DNA of 6,751 nt from an uncultured Acidimicrobiaceae bacterium (GCA_937975915.1 CALJTY010000022.1:1-6751), one strand, 5' to 3'. Positions 1 to 5,563 are shown, numbered from the stretch's first letter. Translations and numbers: made by a program. The notes: a model not told the origin generated them from the letters alone.

Positions 1-626
1 ATTACACCCACAAAAAGCAGACTGGTGGTTCAGGTCAGTTCGCTAAGGTTCAGATCGCTATCGCACCGTTCAAGCCAGAAGCTGATGCTGAAGGTTCAAA
101 GACTGGCTACGAATTCGTAAACAAAATCACCGGTGGTCGTATCCCTCGTGAATACATTCCATCAGTTGATGCAGGCTGCCAAGAGTCTATGGAAAATGGC
201 GTTCTTGCTGGCTACCCAATGGTTGATGTTCAGGTAACCCTTCTTGACGGTGCTTACCACGACGTTGACTCTTCAGAACTTGCATTCAAGCTCGCCGGCT
301 CAATGGCATTCAAAGAAGGTGCGCGTCAAGCGGGCCCAGTGATCCTTGAACCGATGATGTCAGTCGAAGTAACAACCCCAGAAGATTTCATGGGCGATGT
401 TATTGGCGACCTCAATTCTCGACGCGGCCAGATTCAGGCCATGGACGAGCGCCACGGCGCTCGCGTGGTCCGCGCTCTTGTGCCGTTGTCTGAAATGTTC
501 GGCTATGTGGGAGATCTTCGTAGTCGTACTCAAGGGCGTGCGAGCTACTCCATGGAGTTCAGTTCATACGCTCAAGTTCCTGCGAACGTACAGACGGAAA
601 TCGTCTCAAAGGCGCGGGGCGAGTAA
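1..626 (+). CDS. fusA: Elongation factor G (EF-G), C-terminal 207 residues; 5' end outside window
   Basis: EF-G is the cytoplasmic GTPase that moves tRNA and mRNA through the ribosome after peptide bond formation and helps recycle ribosomes. The first complete codon is at position 3 and the frame stays open to TAA at 624-626, giving 207 residues of a protein usually about 700 long, so the GTPase domain and domains II-III lie upstream. The fragment opens in domain IV with THKKQTGGSGQFAKV, a hallmark EF-G stretch, followed by GGRIPREYIPSVDAG. Domain V starts near fragment residue 110 (VILEPMMSVEV) and includes RRGQIQ and a conserved MFGYVGDLRSRTQGRASYSMEF segment. The end, EIVSKARGE, is typical of actinobacterial EF-G. 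Its neighbour tuf follows 89 nt downstream, as in str operons. A short stretch around 421-480 is clearly richer in G+C than its surroundings (43 of 60 bases). The identity is secure. Confidence 0.98.
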   Translation, partial: YTHKKQTGGSGQFAKVQIAIAPFKPEADAEGSKTGYEFVNKITGGRIPREYIPSVDAGCQESMENGVLAGYPMVDVQVTLLDGAYHDVDSSELAFKLAGSMAFKEGARQAGPVILEPMMSVEVTTPEDFMGDVIGDLNSRRGQIQAMDERHGARVVRALVPLSEMFGYVGDLRSRTQGRASYSMEFSSYAQVPANVQTEIVSKARGE

Positions 627-702
627 CGGCCCACAGGCCAAAAAACCAAATGATGGTCGAAGTGAAGGTCACATCGGCATAAAACCATCGGCACAAGGAT
701 CC

Positions 703-708
703 AGGAGG
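703..708 (+). promoter_or_regulatory. Shine-Dalgarno site fixing the GTG start of tuf
   Basis: AGGAGG lies 7 nt before GTG at 716. It is the strongest ribosome binding site in the window and supports the non-ATG start, whose product begins MAKAKFERTKPH as expected for EF-Tu. Confidence 0.9.
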
Positions 709-715
709 ACCCACA

Positions 716-1909
716 GTGGCAAAGGCGAAGTTCGAGCGGACGAAACCGCACGTAAACATCGGCACAATTGGTCACATTGACCACGGCAAGACCACGCTGA
801 CTGCTGCCATCACCAAGGTGCTGCACGACGCATACCCAGACGTGAACCCTTTCACGCCTTTCGATCAGATCGACAAGGCTCCTGAAGAACGTCAACGCGG
901 TATTACGATCTCGATCGCTCACGTTGAGTACCAGACCGAGGTTCGTCACTACGCGCACGTTGACTGCCCAGGTCACGCTGACTACATCAAGAACATGATC
1001 ACCGGCGCGGCTCAGATGGACGGCGCAATCCTTGTGGTTGCAGCTACCGATGGCCCAATGCCACAGACCAAAGAGCACGTTCTACTTGCTCGCCAGGTTG
1101 GTGTTCCTGCACTCGTTGTTGCGCTGAACAAGTGCGACATGGTTGATGACGAAGAGCTAATCGAATTGGTTGAAATGGAAGTTCGTGAACTTCTTTCTTC
1201 ATACGAATTCCCAGGCGATGACGTTCCAGTTGTTCGCGTTGCAGCATTCCCAGCATTGCAGGGTGACGCAAAGTGGGCAGAATCAATTCTTGAATTGATG
1301 AAGGCTGTTGACGATTACATCCCAACACCAGCTCGTGAAACCGACAAGCCATTCTTGATGCCAGTTGAAGATGTATTCACGATCACTGGTCGTGGAACCG
1401 TTGTTACTGGTCGTATCGAGCAGGGCATCATCAAGGTCAACGAAGAAATCGAAATCGTTGGTATCCGCCCAGATGTACAGAAGACCACCGTTACCGGTGT
1501 TGAAATGTTCCGCAAGCTTCTTGACGAAGGTCAGGCTGGCGAGAACGTAGGTCTTTTGCTTCGTGGAACCAAGCGTGAAGATGTTGAGCGCGGCCAGGTA
1601 CTTTGCAAGCCAGGCTCAGTTACTCCTCACACCGAGTTCGATGCGAACGTTTACATCCTGAGCAAGGATGAAGGCGGTCGTCACACACCATTCTTCGATA
1701 ACTACCGTCCACAGTTCTACTTCCGTACCACGGACGTAACTGGCGTTGTGAAGTTGCCATCAGGAACCGAAATGGTTATGCCTGGCGACAACACCGAAAT
1801 GTCGGTAACTCTAATCCAGCCAATCGCTATGGATGAGGGTCTACGCTTCGCTATCCGCGAAGGTGGCCGCACCGTTGGCGCTGGCCGTGTTGTGAAAGTT
1901 ATCAAGTAA
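716..1909 (+). CDS. tuf: Elongation factor Tu (EF-Tu)
   Basis: EF-Tu is the GTPase that delivers aminoacyl-tRNA to the ribosomal A site. The 397-residue product is full length. The G domain shows the P-loop GHIDHGKT (19-26), the switch I region RGITI (61-65), DCPGH (83-87) with the catalytic histidine at 87, and NKCD (138-141) for guanine recognition. Beta-barrel domain 2 follows, with GRGTVVTGRIEQG, and domain 3 ends in RVVKVIK. Isoleucine in GHIDHGKT and the stretch after it match actinobacterial EF-Tu as remembered. Start is GTG at 716 behind a strong SD; stop is TAA. The 89-nt gap from fusA has no convincing promoter, so co-transcription with fusA is likely. A hairpin 11 nt after the stop probably ends the str transcript. 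Early codons (to about 1060) use more G/C-ending forms than the later part. A second tuf copy elsewhere cannot be excluded. Confidence 0.99.
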   Translation: MAKAKFERTKPHVNIGTIGHIDHGKTTLTAAITKVLHDAYPDVNPFTPFDQIDKAPEERQRGITISIAHVEYQTEVRHYAHVDCPGHADYIKNMITGAAQMDGAILVVAATDGPMPQTKEHVLLARQVGVPALVVALNKCDMVDDEELIELVEMEVRELLSSYEFPGDDVPVVRVAAFPALQGDAKWAESILELMKAVDDYIPTPARETDKPFLMPVEDVFTITGRGTVVTGRIEQGIIKVNEEIEIVGIRPDVQKTTVTGVEMFRKLLDEGQAGENVGLLLRGTKREDVERGQVLCKPGSVTPHTEFDANVYILSKDEGGRHTPFFDNYRPQFYFRTTDVTGVVKLPSGTEMVMPGDNTEMSVTLIQPIAMDEGLRFAIREGGRTVGAGRVVKVIK

Positions 1910-1920
1910 CAAATTTGGCA

Positions 1921-1952
1921 GCTGTGGTGGCACTTAACGGTGTCACCACAGC
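1921..1952 (+). terminator. Strong hairpin after tuf, probable U-tract-less terminator
   Basis: The arms pair perfectly for nine base pairs (GCTGTGGTG with CACCACAGC), then one G-U wobble and three more pairs, closing on a six-base loop TTAACG at 1934-1939. That is a 13-bp stem starting 11 nt after the tuf stop. The downstream bases ACACCATAAG contain no T run, so it is not a classical intrinsic terminator. Position between the str and S10 gene groups suggests termination, or RNA processing and 3'-end protection. The stem is certain; the role is inferred. Confidence 0.6.
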
Positions 1953-2018
1953 ACACCATAAGTAAGACAACGTAAGACAAACAAGGCAGTATCTACAGAA
2001 AAGGACGGTCAAGCCAAG
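1953..2018 (+). promoter_or_regulatory. T-poor leader of the S10 gene cluster with a possible weak promoter
   Basis: This 66-nt stretch between the post-tuf hairpin and rpsJ has only seven T residues and no evident self-pairing, so as RNA it should be largely unstructured. A tandem repeat lies at 1962-1981. The best promoter-like pair I found is TTAACG (1934-1939, exactly the loop of the upstream hairpin) and CATAAG (1957-1962), 17 bp apart. Each matches four of six sigma70 consensus bases, but the -10 lacks its key first and last T, so this is weak. The ribosome binding site for rpsJ is AAAAGGA at 1999-2005, an unusually long 13 nt before the ATG. No E. coli-type L4-responsive S10 leader hairpin is recognisable. 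Confidence 0.3.
1962..1981 (+). repeat. Tandem 10-nt direct repeat upstream of rpsJ
   Basis: GTAAGACAAC at 1962-1971 is followed immediately by GTAAGACAAA at 1972-1981, nine of ten bases identical. It lies in the untranslated leader 37 nt before the rpsJ ATG. It could be a protein or sigma-factor contact site, or a simple slippage product; nothing in the sequence decides this. Confidence 0.75.
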
Positions 2019-2327
2019 ATGGCTGGACAGAAAATTCGTATCAGGCTAAAGGCCTACGATCACGAAGTTATTGATTCATCGGCACGCAAAATTGTCGAGA
2101 CAGTAACTCCTACTGGCGCGAAGGTTGCCGGGCCTGTGCCGCTGCCTACTGAGAAGAATGTGTACTGCGTGATTCGTTCACCGCACAAGTACAAGGATTC
2201 TCGCGAACACTTCGAGATGCGTACACACAAGCGTCTCATCGACATTATTGACCCAACACCAAAGACAGTTGACTCGCTAATGCGTCTTGACTTGCCTGCC
2301 GGTGTTGATATCGAGATTAAGCTCTGA
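2019..2327 (+). CDS. rpsJ: 30S ribosomal protein S10 (NusE)
   Basis: S10 is a 30S head protein and, as NusE, partners NusB in transcription antitermination and links NusG to the ribosome. The 102-residue product is the usual family length. It starts MAGQKIRIRLKAYDH, carries the long loop region with RSPHKYKDSREHFEMRTHKR (about 53-72), and ends VDIEIKL, all typical of S10. ATG at 2019 is the only sensible start because the protein N-terminus is conserved and no in-frame start codon lies just upstream. The SD (AAAAGGA) sits 13 nt away, longer than normal, so initiation may be moderate or assisted by the unstructured leader. It is the first gene of the S10 cluster; stop TGA is 15 nt before rplC. 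Confidence 0.98.
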   Translation: MAGQKIRIRLKAYDHEVIDSSARKIVETVTPTGAKVAGPVPLPTEKNVYCVIRSPHKYKDSREHFEMRTHKRLIDIIDPTPKTVDSLMRLDLPAGVDIEIKL

Positions 2328-2342
2328 CGGGACTAACGAGAC

Positions 2343-2987
2343 ATGGCTACCGATAAGAAGGGTCTGCTTGGCGAAAAGCTGGGCATGACTCAGGTATGGG
2401 ACGAGAACAATCGCATTGTTCCGGTTACCGTAATTAAGGCAGGACCTTGCGTCGTGACCCAGGTGCGTACACCTGAGGTTGATGGCTACAGCGCTGTGCA
2501 GATTGCATTCGGCCAAGTAGATCCACGTAAGGTGACCCAGCCACAACTAGGACATTTTGCAAAGGCTGGAGTTACTCCGCGCCGTCACTTAATCGAACTT
2601 CGTTTTGATAACGCCTCCGAGTACACACTCGGCCAGGAACTTGGCGCAGATACTTTTGAAGCTGGCACAGCCATTGACGTCACTGGCGTGACCAAGGGTA
2701 AAGGTTTCGCTGGAACCATGAAGCGCCACGGCTTCCACGGTGTTAGCGCATCTCACGGTGCGCACAAGAACCACCGTAAGCCGGGTTCAATTGGTGCATG
2801 TGCAACCCCAGGCCGCGTTTTCAAGGGTGTCCGGATGTCAGGTCGTATGGGTGGCGTAAAGCAAACCACACAGAATTTGCATGTACAGGCAGTTGACGCT
2901 GAAAAGGGCATCATCTTGATCAAGGGTGCTATCCCTGGTCCAACCGGCAGCGTTGTATTGCTTCGCACCGCAGCGAAGGGAGCATAA
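2343..2987 (+). CDS. rplC: 50S ribosomal protein L3
   Basis: L3 is an early-assembling 23S rRNA binding protein whose internal extension reaches towards the peptidyl-transferase centre. The product has 214 residues, close to the usual length of about 210. It starts with GLLGEKLGMTQVW (7-19), and carries the L3 signature around VTGVTKGKGFAGTMKRHGF (113-131), then GSIGACATPGRVFKG (148-162) and RMSGRMG. In E. coli L3 the residue after GSIG is glutamine 150, methylated by PrmB; here it is alanine 152, so that modification cannot occur at this site. Family knowledge suggests this is usual in Actinobacteria. The gene lies 15 nt after rpsJ with only a weak SD (CGGGA, 2328-2332), so translational coupling to rpsJ is likely. 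The stop is TAA, 4 nt before rplD. Confidence 0.98.
   Translation: MATDKKGLLGEKLGMTQVWDENNRIVPVTVIKAGPCVVTQVRTPEVDGYSAVQIAFGQVDPRKVTQPQLGHFAKAGVTPRRHLIELRFDNASEYTLGQELGADTFEAGTAIDVTGVTKGKGFAGTMKRHGFHGVSASHGAHKNHRKPGSIGACATPGRVFKGVRMSGRMGGVKQTTQNLHVQAVDAEKGIILIKGAIPGPTGSVVLLRTAAKGA
2976..2982 (+). promoter_or_regulatory. Shine-Dalgarno site deciding the rplD start
   Basis: AAGGGAG inside the last codons of rplC lies 9 nt before ATG 2992. An in-frame GTG at 2926 would extend the reading frame upstream by 22 residues overlapping rplC, but that extension has no L4-like sequence. The ATG is therefore preferred. Confidence 0.8.
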
Positions 2988-2991
2988 CGTT

Positions 2992-3666
2992 ATGACTTCA
3001 TTAGACGTAAAAACCCCAGAGGGTACAAAAGCTGGCAAGGTTGAATTACCTGCAGAACTTTTCGATGTTCAGGCAAACATTGCTTTGATTCATCAGGTTG
3101 TTGTAGCCCAGCTTGCTGCTGCCCGCAGTGGTAACCACGACACCAAAGATCGCGGTGAAGTAAGTGGTTCAGGTAAGAAGCCTTTCAAGCAGAAGGGAAC
3201 CGGTCGCGCTCGTCAGGGTTCGATTCGCGCACCTCAGTACCGTGGCGGTGGCGTAGTCCATGGTCCAACACCTCGTGATTACTCACAGCGCACGCCTAAG
3301 AAAATGAAGGTTGCGGCGCTTCGTGGTGCACTTTCAGATCGTGCGCGCAATGGTCAGATTCACGTGGTTTCAACAATTGTTGAAGGCGATGCTCCATCTA
3401 CCAAGGTTGCATTAGCAGCATTGGCGAACATCTCAACTGCCAAGAACATTCTTGTGGTCCTAGATCGCAGCGAAGTTGTCTCAGCAGTGAGTTTGCGCAA
3501 CGCACAGAACATTCATGTTCTAGTTGTTGATCAGCTCAATACTTACGACGTACTAATCAGTGACGATGTTGTTTTCACAAAGGCAGCACTCGAAACATTC
3601 ATTGCAGGTCCGGCCCGTGGCAAATCAGTCACCGCAGTTGCTACCTCAGCAGAAGTGGAGGCGTAA
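2992..3666 (+). CDS. rplD: 50S ribosomal protein L4
   Basis: L4 binds 23S rRNA and its long loop lines the constriction of the nascent-peptide tunnel. In E. coli it also represses its own operon, but no matching leader is seen here. The 224-residue product begins MTSLDVKTPEGTKAGKVELP. It has the tunnel loop from roughly 55 to 80 (KPFKQKGTGRARQGSIR at 63-79) and the conserved VVHGPTPRDYSQRTPKKMK (88-106). Macrolide-contact residues around KQKGTGRA look wild type. The C-terminal half is the alpha/beta fold with KNILVVLD (151-158) and a variable Ala-rich tail. The reading frame is open further upstream to a GTG at 2926, but spacing, SD and family length favour ATG 2992. The gap to rplC is 4 nt and to rplW 3 nt, so coupled translation is likely. 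Confidence 0.97.
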   Translation: MTSLDVKTPEGTKAGKVELPAELFDVQANIALIHQVVVAQLAAARSGNHDTKDRGEVSGSGKKPFKQKGTGRARQGSIRAPQYRGGGVVHGPTPRDYSQRTPKKMKVAALRGALSDRARNGQIHVVSTIVEGDAPSTKVALAALANISTAKNILVVLDRSEVVSAVSLRNAQNIHVLVVDQLNTYDVLISDDVVFTKAALETFIAGPARGKSVTAVATSAEVEA

Positions 3667-3669
3667 GTC

Positions 3670-3969
3670 ATGAAGATTGCAGACCCGCGCGACATTCTTT
3701 TAGCACCAGTCATTTCAGAAAAGAGCTACGCGCTTTTGGACGAAAACAAGTACACATTCATTGTGCGCCCTGATGCTAACAAGACTCAGATCAAGTTAGC
3801 TGTAGCTGAAGTTTTCGGCGTCAAGGTAACTGGTGTGAACATCATCAACCGTCAGGGTAAGCGCCTGCGCACCCGCACCGGTTTTGGTAAGCGTCCAGAC
3901 ACAAAGCGAGCAATCGTAACTGTGGCTGCTGGCGACCGTATCGACATCTTTGGTGGTCCAGTTAGCTAA
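3670..3969 (+). CDS. rplW: 50S ribosomal protein L23
   Basis: L23 sits at the exit of the peptide tunnel and is the docking site for trigger factor and the signal recognition particle. The 99-residue protein has the typical start DPRDILLAPVISEKSY; glutamate 17 in ISEKS corresponds to E. coli Glu18, the trigger factor contact. Other family stretches are KYTFIVRPDANKTQIK (27-42), VFGVKVTGVN and the basic RLRTRTGFGKRPDTKRA loop. Start ATG follows the rplD stop by 3 nt, with SD GGAGG at 3657-3661 inside the end of rplD, 8 nt before the ATG. The last codons and the TAA stop form part of a perfect palindrome, so the 3' end of this coding region doubles as an RNA hairpin. Confidence 0.98.
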   Translation: MKIADPRDILLAPVISEKSYALLDENKYTFIVRPDANKTQIKLAVAEVFGVKVTGVNIINRQGKRLRTRTGFGKRPDTKRAIVTVAAGDRIDIFGGPVS

Positions 3970-3977
3970 CTGGACCA
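3954..3977 (+). promoter_or_regulatory. Perfect 24-bp palindrome / hairpin over the rplW stop codon
   Basis: The left arm TGGTCCAGTTAG (3954-3965) is followed without a break by its exact reverse complement (3966-3977). In RNA this gives a 10-bp stem with an AGCU loop. The rplW stop TAA (3967-3969) lies partly in the loop and partly in the right arm, and the rplB SD starts 9 nt after the stem. A-rich sequence follows rather than a U-tract, so simple intrinsic termination is unlikely. Possible roles are RNase processing, transcript stability, coupling control between rplW and rplB, or a dyad for a DNA-binding protein. The structure is certain; function is unknown. Confidence 0.7.
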
Positions 3978-3998
3978 GGACAGAAAAAGGACACTTTC

Positions 3999-4835
3999 AT
4001 GGGAATCCGTAAGTACAAGCCGACTACACCGGGCCGTCGTGGCTCAAGTGTTGCCGACTTCGTCGAGATCACCCGGTCAACACCGGAGAAGTCACTCGTA
4101 CGCCCGCTGCACAGCAAGGGTGGTCGCAATAGCTCAGGTCGCGTAACCGTTCGTCACCAAGGTGGCGGTCACAAGCGTGCTTACCGCATCATTGACTTCC
4201 GTCGCTACGACAAGGACGGCGTGCCAGCGAAAGTTGCGCACATTGAATACGACCCAAACCGTACCGCTCGCATCGCTCTACTGCACTATGCAGATGGTGA
4301 AAAGCGTTACATCATTGCGCCAAACAAGTTGAAGCAAGGCGATCGTATCGAGACCGGCCCAGCCGCCGATATCAAGCCAGGCAACAACCTGCCACTTCGC
4401 AACATTCCAGTCGGTACCGTCATTCACGCAATCGAACTTCGCCCAGGTGGCGGAGCAAAGATCGCTCGTAGTGCAGGTACTAGCGTTCAGCTTGTTGCTA
4501 AAGACGGACCATACGCACAGTTGCGTATGCCATCTGGTGAAATCCGCAATGTTGATGCTCGTTGCCGCGCAACCGTTGGTGAAGTTGGCAACGCTGAGCA
4601 GAGCAACATCAACTGGGGTAAAGCTGGCCGTATGCGTTGGAAGGGCAAGCGCCCAACCGTTCGTGGTGTAGCTATGAACCCAGTTGATCACCCACATGGT
4701 GGTGGTGAAGGTAAGACCTCTGGTGGTCGTCACCCAGTGAACCCTGCCGGTAAGCCAGAAGGTCGCACCCGCGCGGCCAATAAGGCAAGTGACAAGATGA
4801 TCGTTCGCCGTCGCAAGACCGGTAAGAAGCGCTAG
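3999..4835 (+). CDS. rplB: 50S ribosomal protein L2
   Basis: L2 is a highly conserved 23S rRNA binding protein needed for subunit association and for a functional peptidyl-transferase centre. The 278-residue product is standard size. It begins MGIRKYKPTTPGRRGSS, has the RNA-binding OB-like region with GRVTVRHQGGGHKRAYRIID (47-66), the SH3-like domain with LRPGGGAKIARSAGT (147-161), and the motif NPVDHPHGGGEG (227-238). That motif holds the near-invariant histidine known as His229 in E. coli. The C-terminus is very basic. ATG 3999 follows SD AAAGGA (3986-3991) by 7 nt. It is separated from rplW by 29 nt occupied mainly by half of a palindrome. The stop is TAG, and rpsS follows after 11 nt. Confidence 0.99.
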   Translation: MGIRKYKPTTPGRRGSSVADFVEITRSTPEKSLVRPLHSKGGRNSSGRVTVRHQGGGHKRAYRIIDFRRYDKDGVPAKVAHIEYDPNRTARIALLHYADGEKRYIIAPNKLKQGDRIETGPAADIKPGNNLPLRNIPVGTVIHAIELRPGGGAKIARSAGTSVQLVAKDGPYAQLRMPSGEIRNVDARCRATVGEVGNAEQSNINWGKAGRMRWKGKRPTVRGVAMNPVDHPHGGGEGKTSGGRHPVNPAGKPEGRTRAANKASDKMIVRRRKTGKKR

Positions 4836-4838
4836 GAG
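4834..4838 (+). promoter_or_regulatory. Shine-Dalgarno site of rpsS overlapping the rplB stop codon
   Basis: AGGAG shares its first two bases with the rplB TAG stop (4833-4835) and lies 8 nt before the GTG start of rpsS. A terminating rplB ribosome would sit on this site, favouring coupled synthesis of L2 and S19. Confidence 0.8.
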
Positions 4839-4846
4839 TATTTGCA

Positions 4847-5128
4847 GTGCCACGTAGTTTGAAAAAAGGTCCGTTCATTGATGGTCACCTTCAGAAGAAG
4901 GTTGACGATCAGAACGACAAGGGAACCAAGAATGTGATCAAGACCTGGTCACGTCGCTCGGTTATCTCACCTGCCATGCTCGGCCATACCTTGGCAGTGC
5001 ATGACGGTCGCAAGCATGTTCCAGTTTTCGTAACTGAAGACATGGTTGGCCACAAGCTTGGTGAGTTCGCACCTACACGTACTTTCAAGGGTCACGTGAA
5101 GGACGATCGTAAGGCCAAGCGCAAGTAG
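4847..5128 (+). CDS. rpsS: 30S ribosomal protein S19
   Basis: S19 is in the 30S head beside S13 and contacts the A-site finger and tRNA region. The 93-residue product is full length, starting MPRSLKKGPFIDGHLQKKV, with TWSRRSVISPAMLGHT (34-49) and the family signature GHKLGEFAPTRTFKGH (68-83). The start codon is GTG with an SD that overlaps the end of rplB. The 3' end, including the TAG stop, forms the left arm of a strong hairpin, and the next gene rplV is 58 nt away, the largest gap inside this S10 cluster. Identity is secure. Confidence 0.98.
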   Translation: MPRSLKKGPFIDGHLQKKVDDQNDKGTKNVIKTWSRRSVISPAMLGHTLAVHDGRKHVPVFVTEDMVGHKLGEFAPTRTFKGHVKDDRKAKRK

Positions 5129-5146
5129 TGCACACGCACTATTTGC
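5121..5146 (+). promoter_or_regulatory. 11-bp hairpin over the rpsS stop codon
   Basis: Left arm GCAAGTAGTGC (5121-5131) pairs with GCACTATTTGC (5136-5146) around an ACAC loop: ten Watson-Crick pairs and one G-U. The stop TAG (5126-5128) lies in the left arm. Ten bases later there is a run of five T (5156-5160), too far for a classical intrinsic terminator. It may be a processing or stability element, a partial attenuator, or a pause site. The stem is certain; the role is inferred. Confidence 0.65.
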
Positions 5147-5186
5147 CTAGAGAAGTTTTTGAAGTAGAGAGAGCAAGGGGACACTG

Positions 5187-5561
5187 ATGGAAGCCGCCGC
5201 AATTAACTCGGCGCGTGCATCGGCACGGTTCGTACGCGTTACGCCACAAAAGGCACGCCGCGTTATCAACCTGATTCGAGGCATGTCTGCAGCTGAGGCA
5301 CAGACATTGTTGCGATTCGCGCCGCAGACAGCAAGCGAACCGATTGGCAAGGTACTTGATAGTGCTGTTGCTAACGCCACAAACAACTTCAACCTGGATC
5401 CCCGCACCTTGGTGATCTCAGAGGCTTACGTTGATGAAGGCCCAACCATGAAGCGTTTCCGTCCTCGCGCTCAAGGTCGTGCTGGACAGATCCTTAAGCG
5501 CACAAGTCATATCACCGTCGTAGTCGAATCAGTTGACGCTGATTCTCAGAAGAAGGGTTAA
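5187..5561 (+). CDS. rplV: 50S ribosomal protein L22
   Basis: L22 binds all 23S rRNA domains and its beta-hairpin lines the peptide exit tunnel opposite L4. The 124-residue product has the core FVRVTPQKARRVINLIRG (15-32), FAPQTASEPIGKVLDSAVANA (44-64), and the tunnel hairpin DEGPTMKRFRPRAQGRAG (83-100). MKR at 88-90 is the site where macrolide resistance deletions arise in other bacteria; it is intact here. RTSHITVVVE (105-114) closes the fold. The short tail ends ADSQKKG, a peptide that recurs near the start of S3. The N-terminus MEAAAINSARASAR looks a few residues longer than the remembered MEARAxARYVRVTP type, but ATG 5187 has a good SD (AAGGGG, 6 nt away) and no closer start fits. The stop is 2 nt before rpsC. 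Confidence 0.97.
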   Translation: MEAAAINSARASARFVRVTPQKARRVINLIRGMSAAEAQTLLRFAPQTASEPIGKVLDSAVANATNNFNLDPRTLVISEAYVDEGPTMKRFRPRAQGRAGQILKRTSHITVVVESVDADSQKKG

Positions 5562-5563
5562 TC

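Noticed and set aside
617..632. Possible hairpin around the fusA stop (GGGC pairing with GCCC, TAA in the loop)
   Set aside because: Only four base pairs with an 8-nt loop; much weaker than the other stop-codon hairpins. A nearby GGCC-CACA-GGCC stem is equally short.
650..690. Promoter between fusA and tuf
   Set aside because: CATAAA at 678-683 resembles a -10 but has no acceptable -35 at the right spacing; co-transcription with fusA is simpler.
572..1078. Long minus-strand open frame opposite fusA end and early tuf
   Set aside because: Antisense to two certain genes, with no domain-like sequence; explained by sense-strand codon use.
2926..2991. Upstream GTG extension of rplD
   Set aside because: It would overlap rplC by 62 nt and adds 22 residues not seen in L4; ATG 2992 has its own SD and gives the family N-terminus.
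4278..4853. Long open frame on the minus strand opposite rplB (191 codons)
   Set aside because: It lies wholly opposite a clear L2 gene and the start of rpsS, has no recognisable protein features, and reflects the codon bias of the sense gene.
5142..5170. Promoter in the rpsS-rplV gap (TTTGCC and TAGAGA, 17 bp apart)
   Set aside because: Only about three of six matches in each box; no better than chance.
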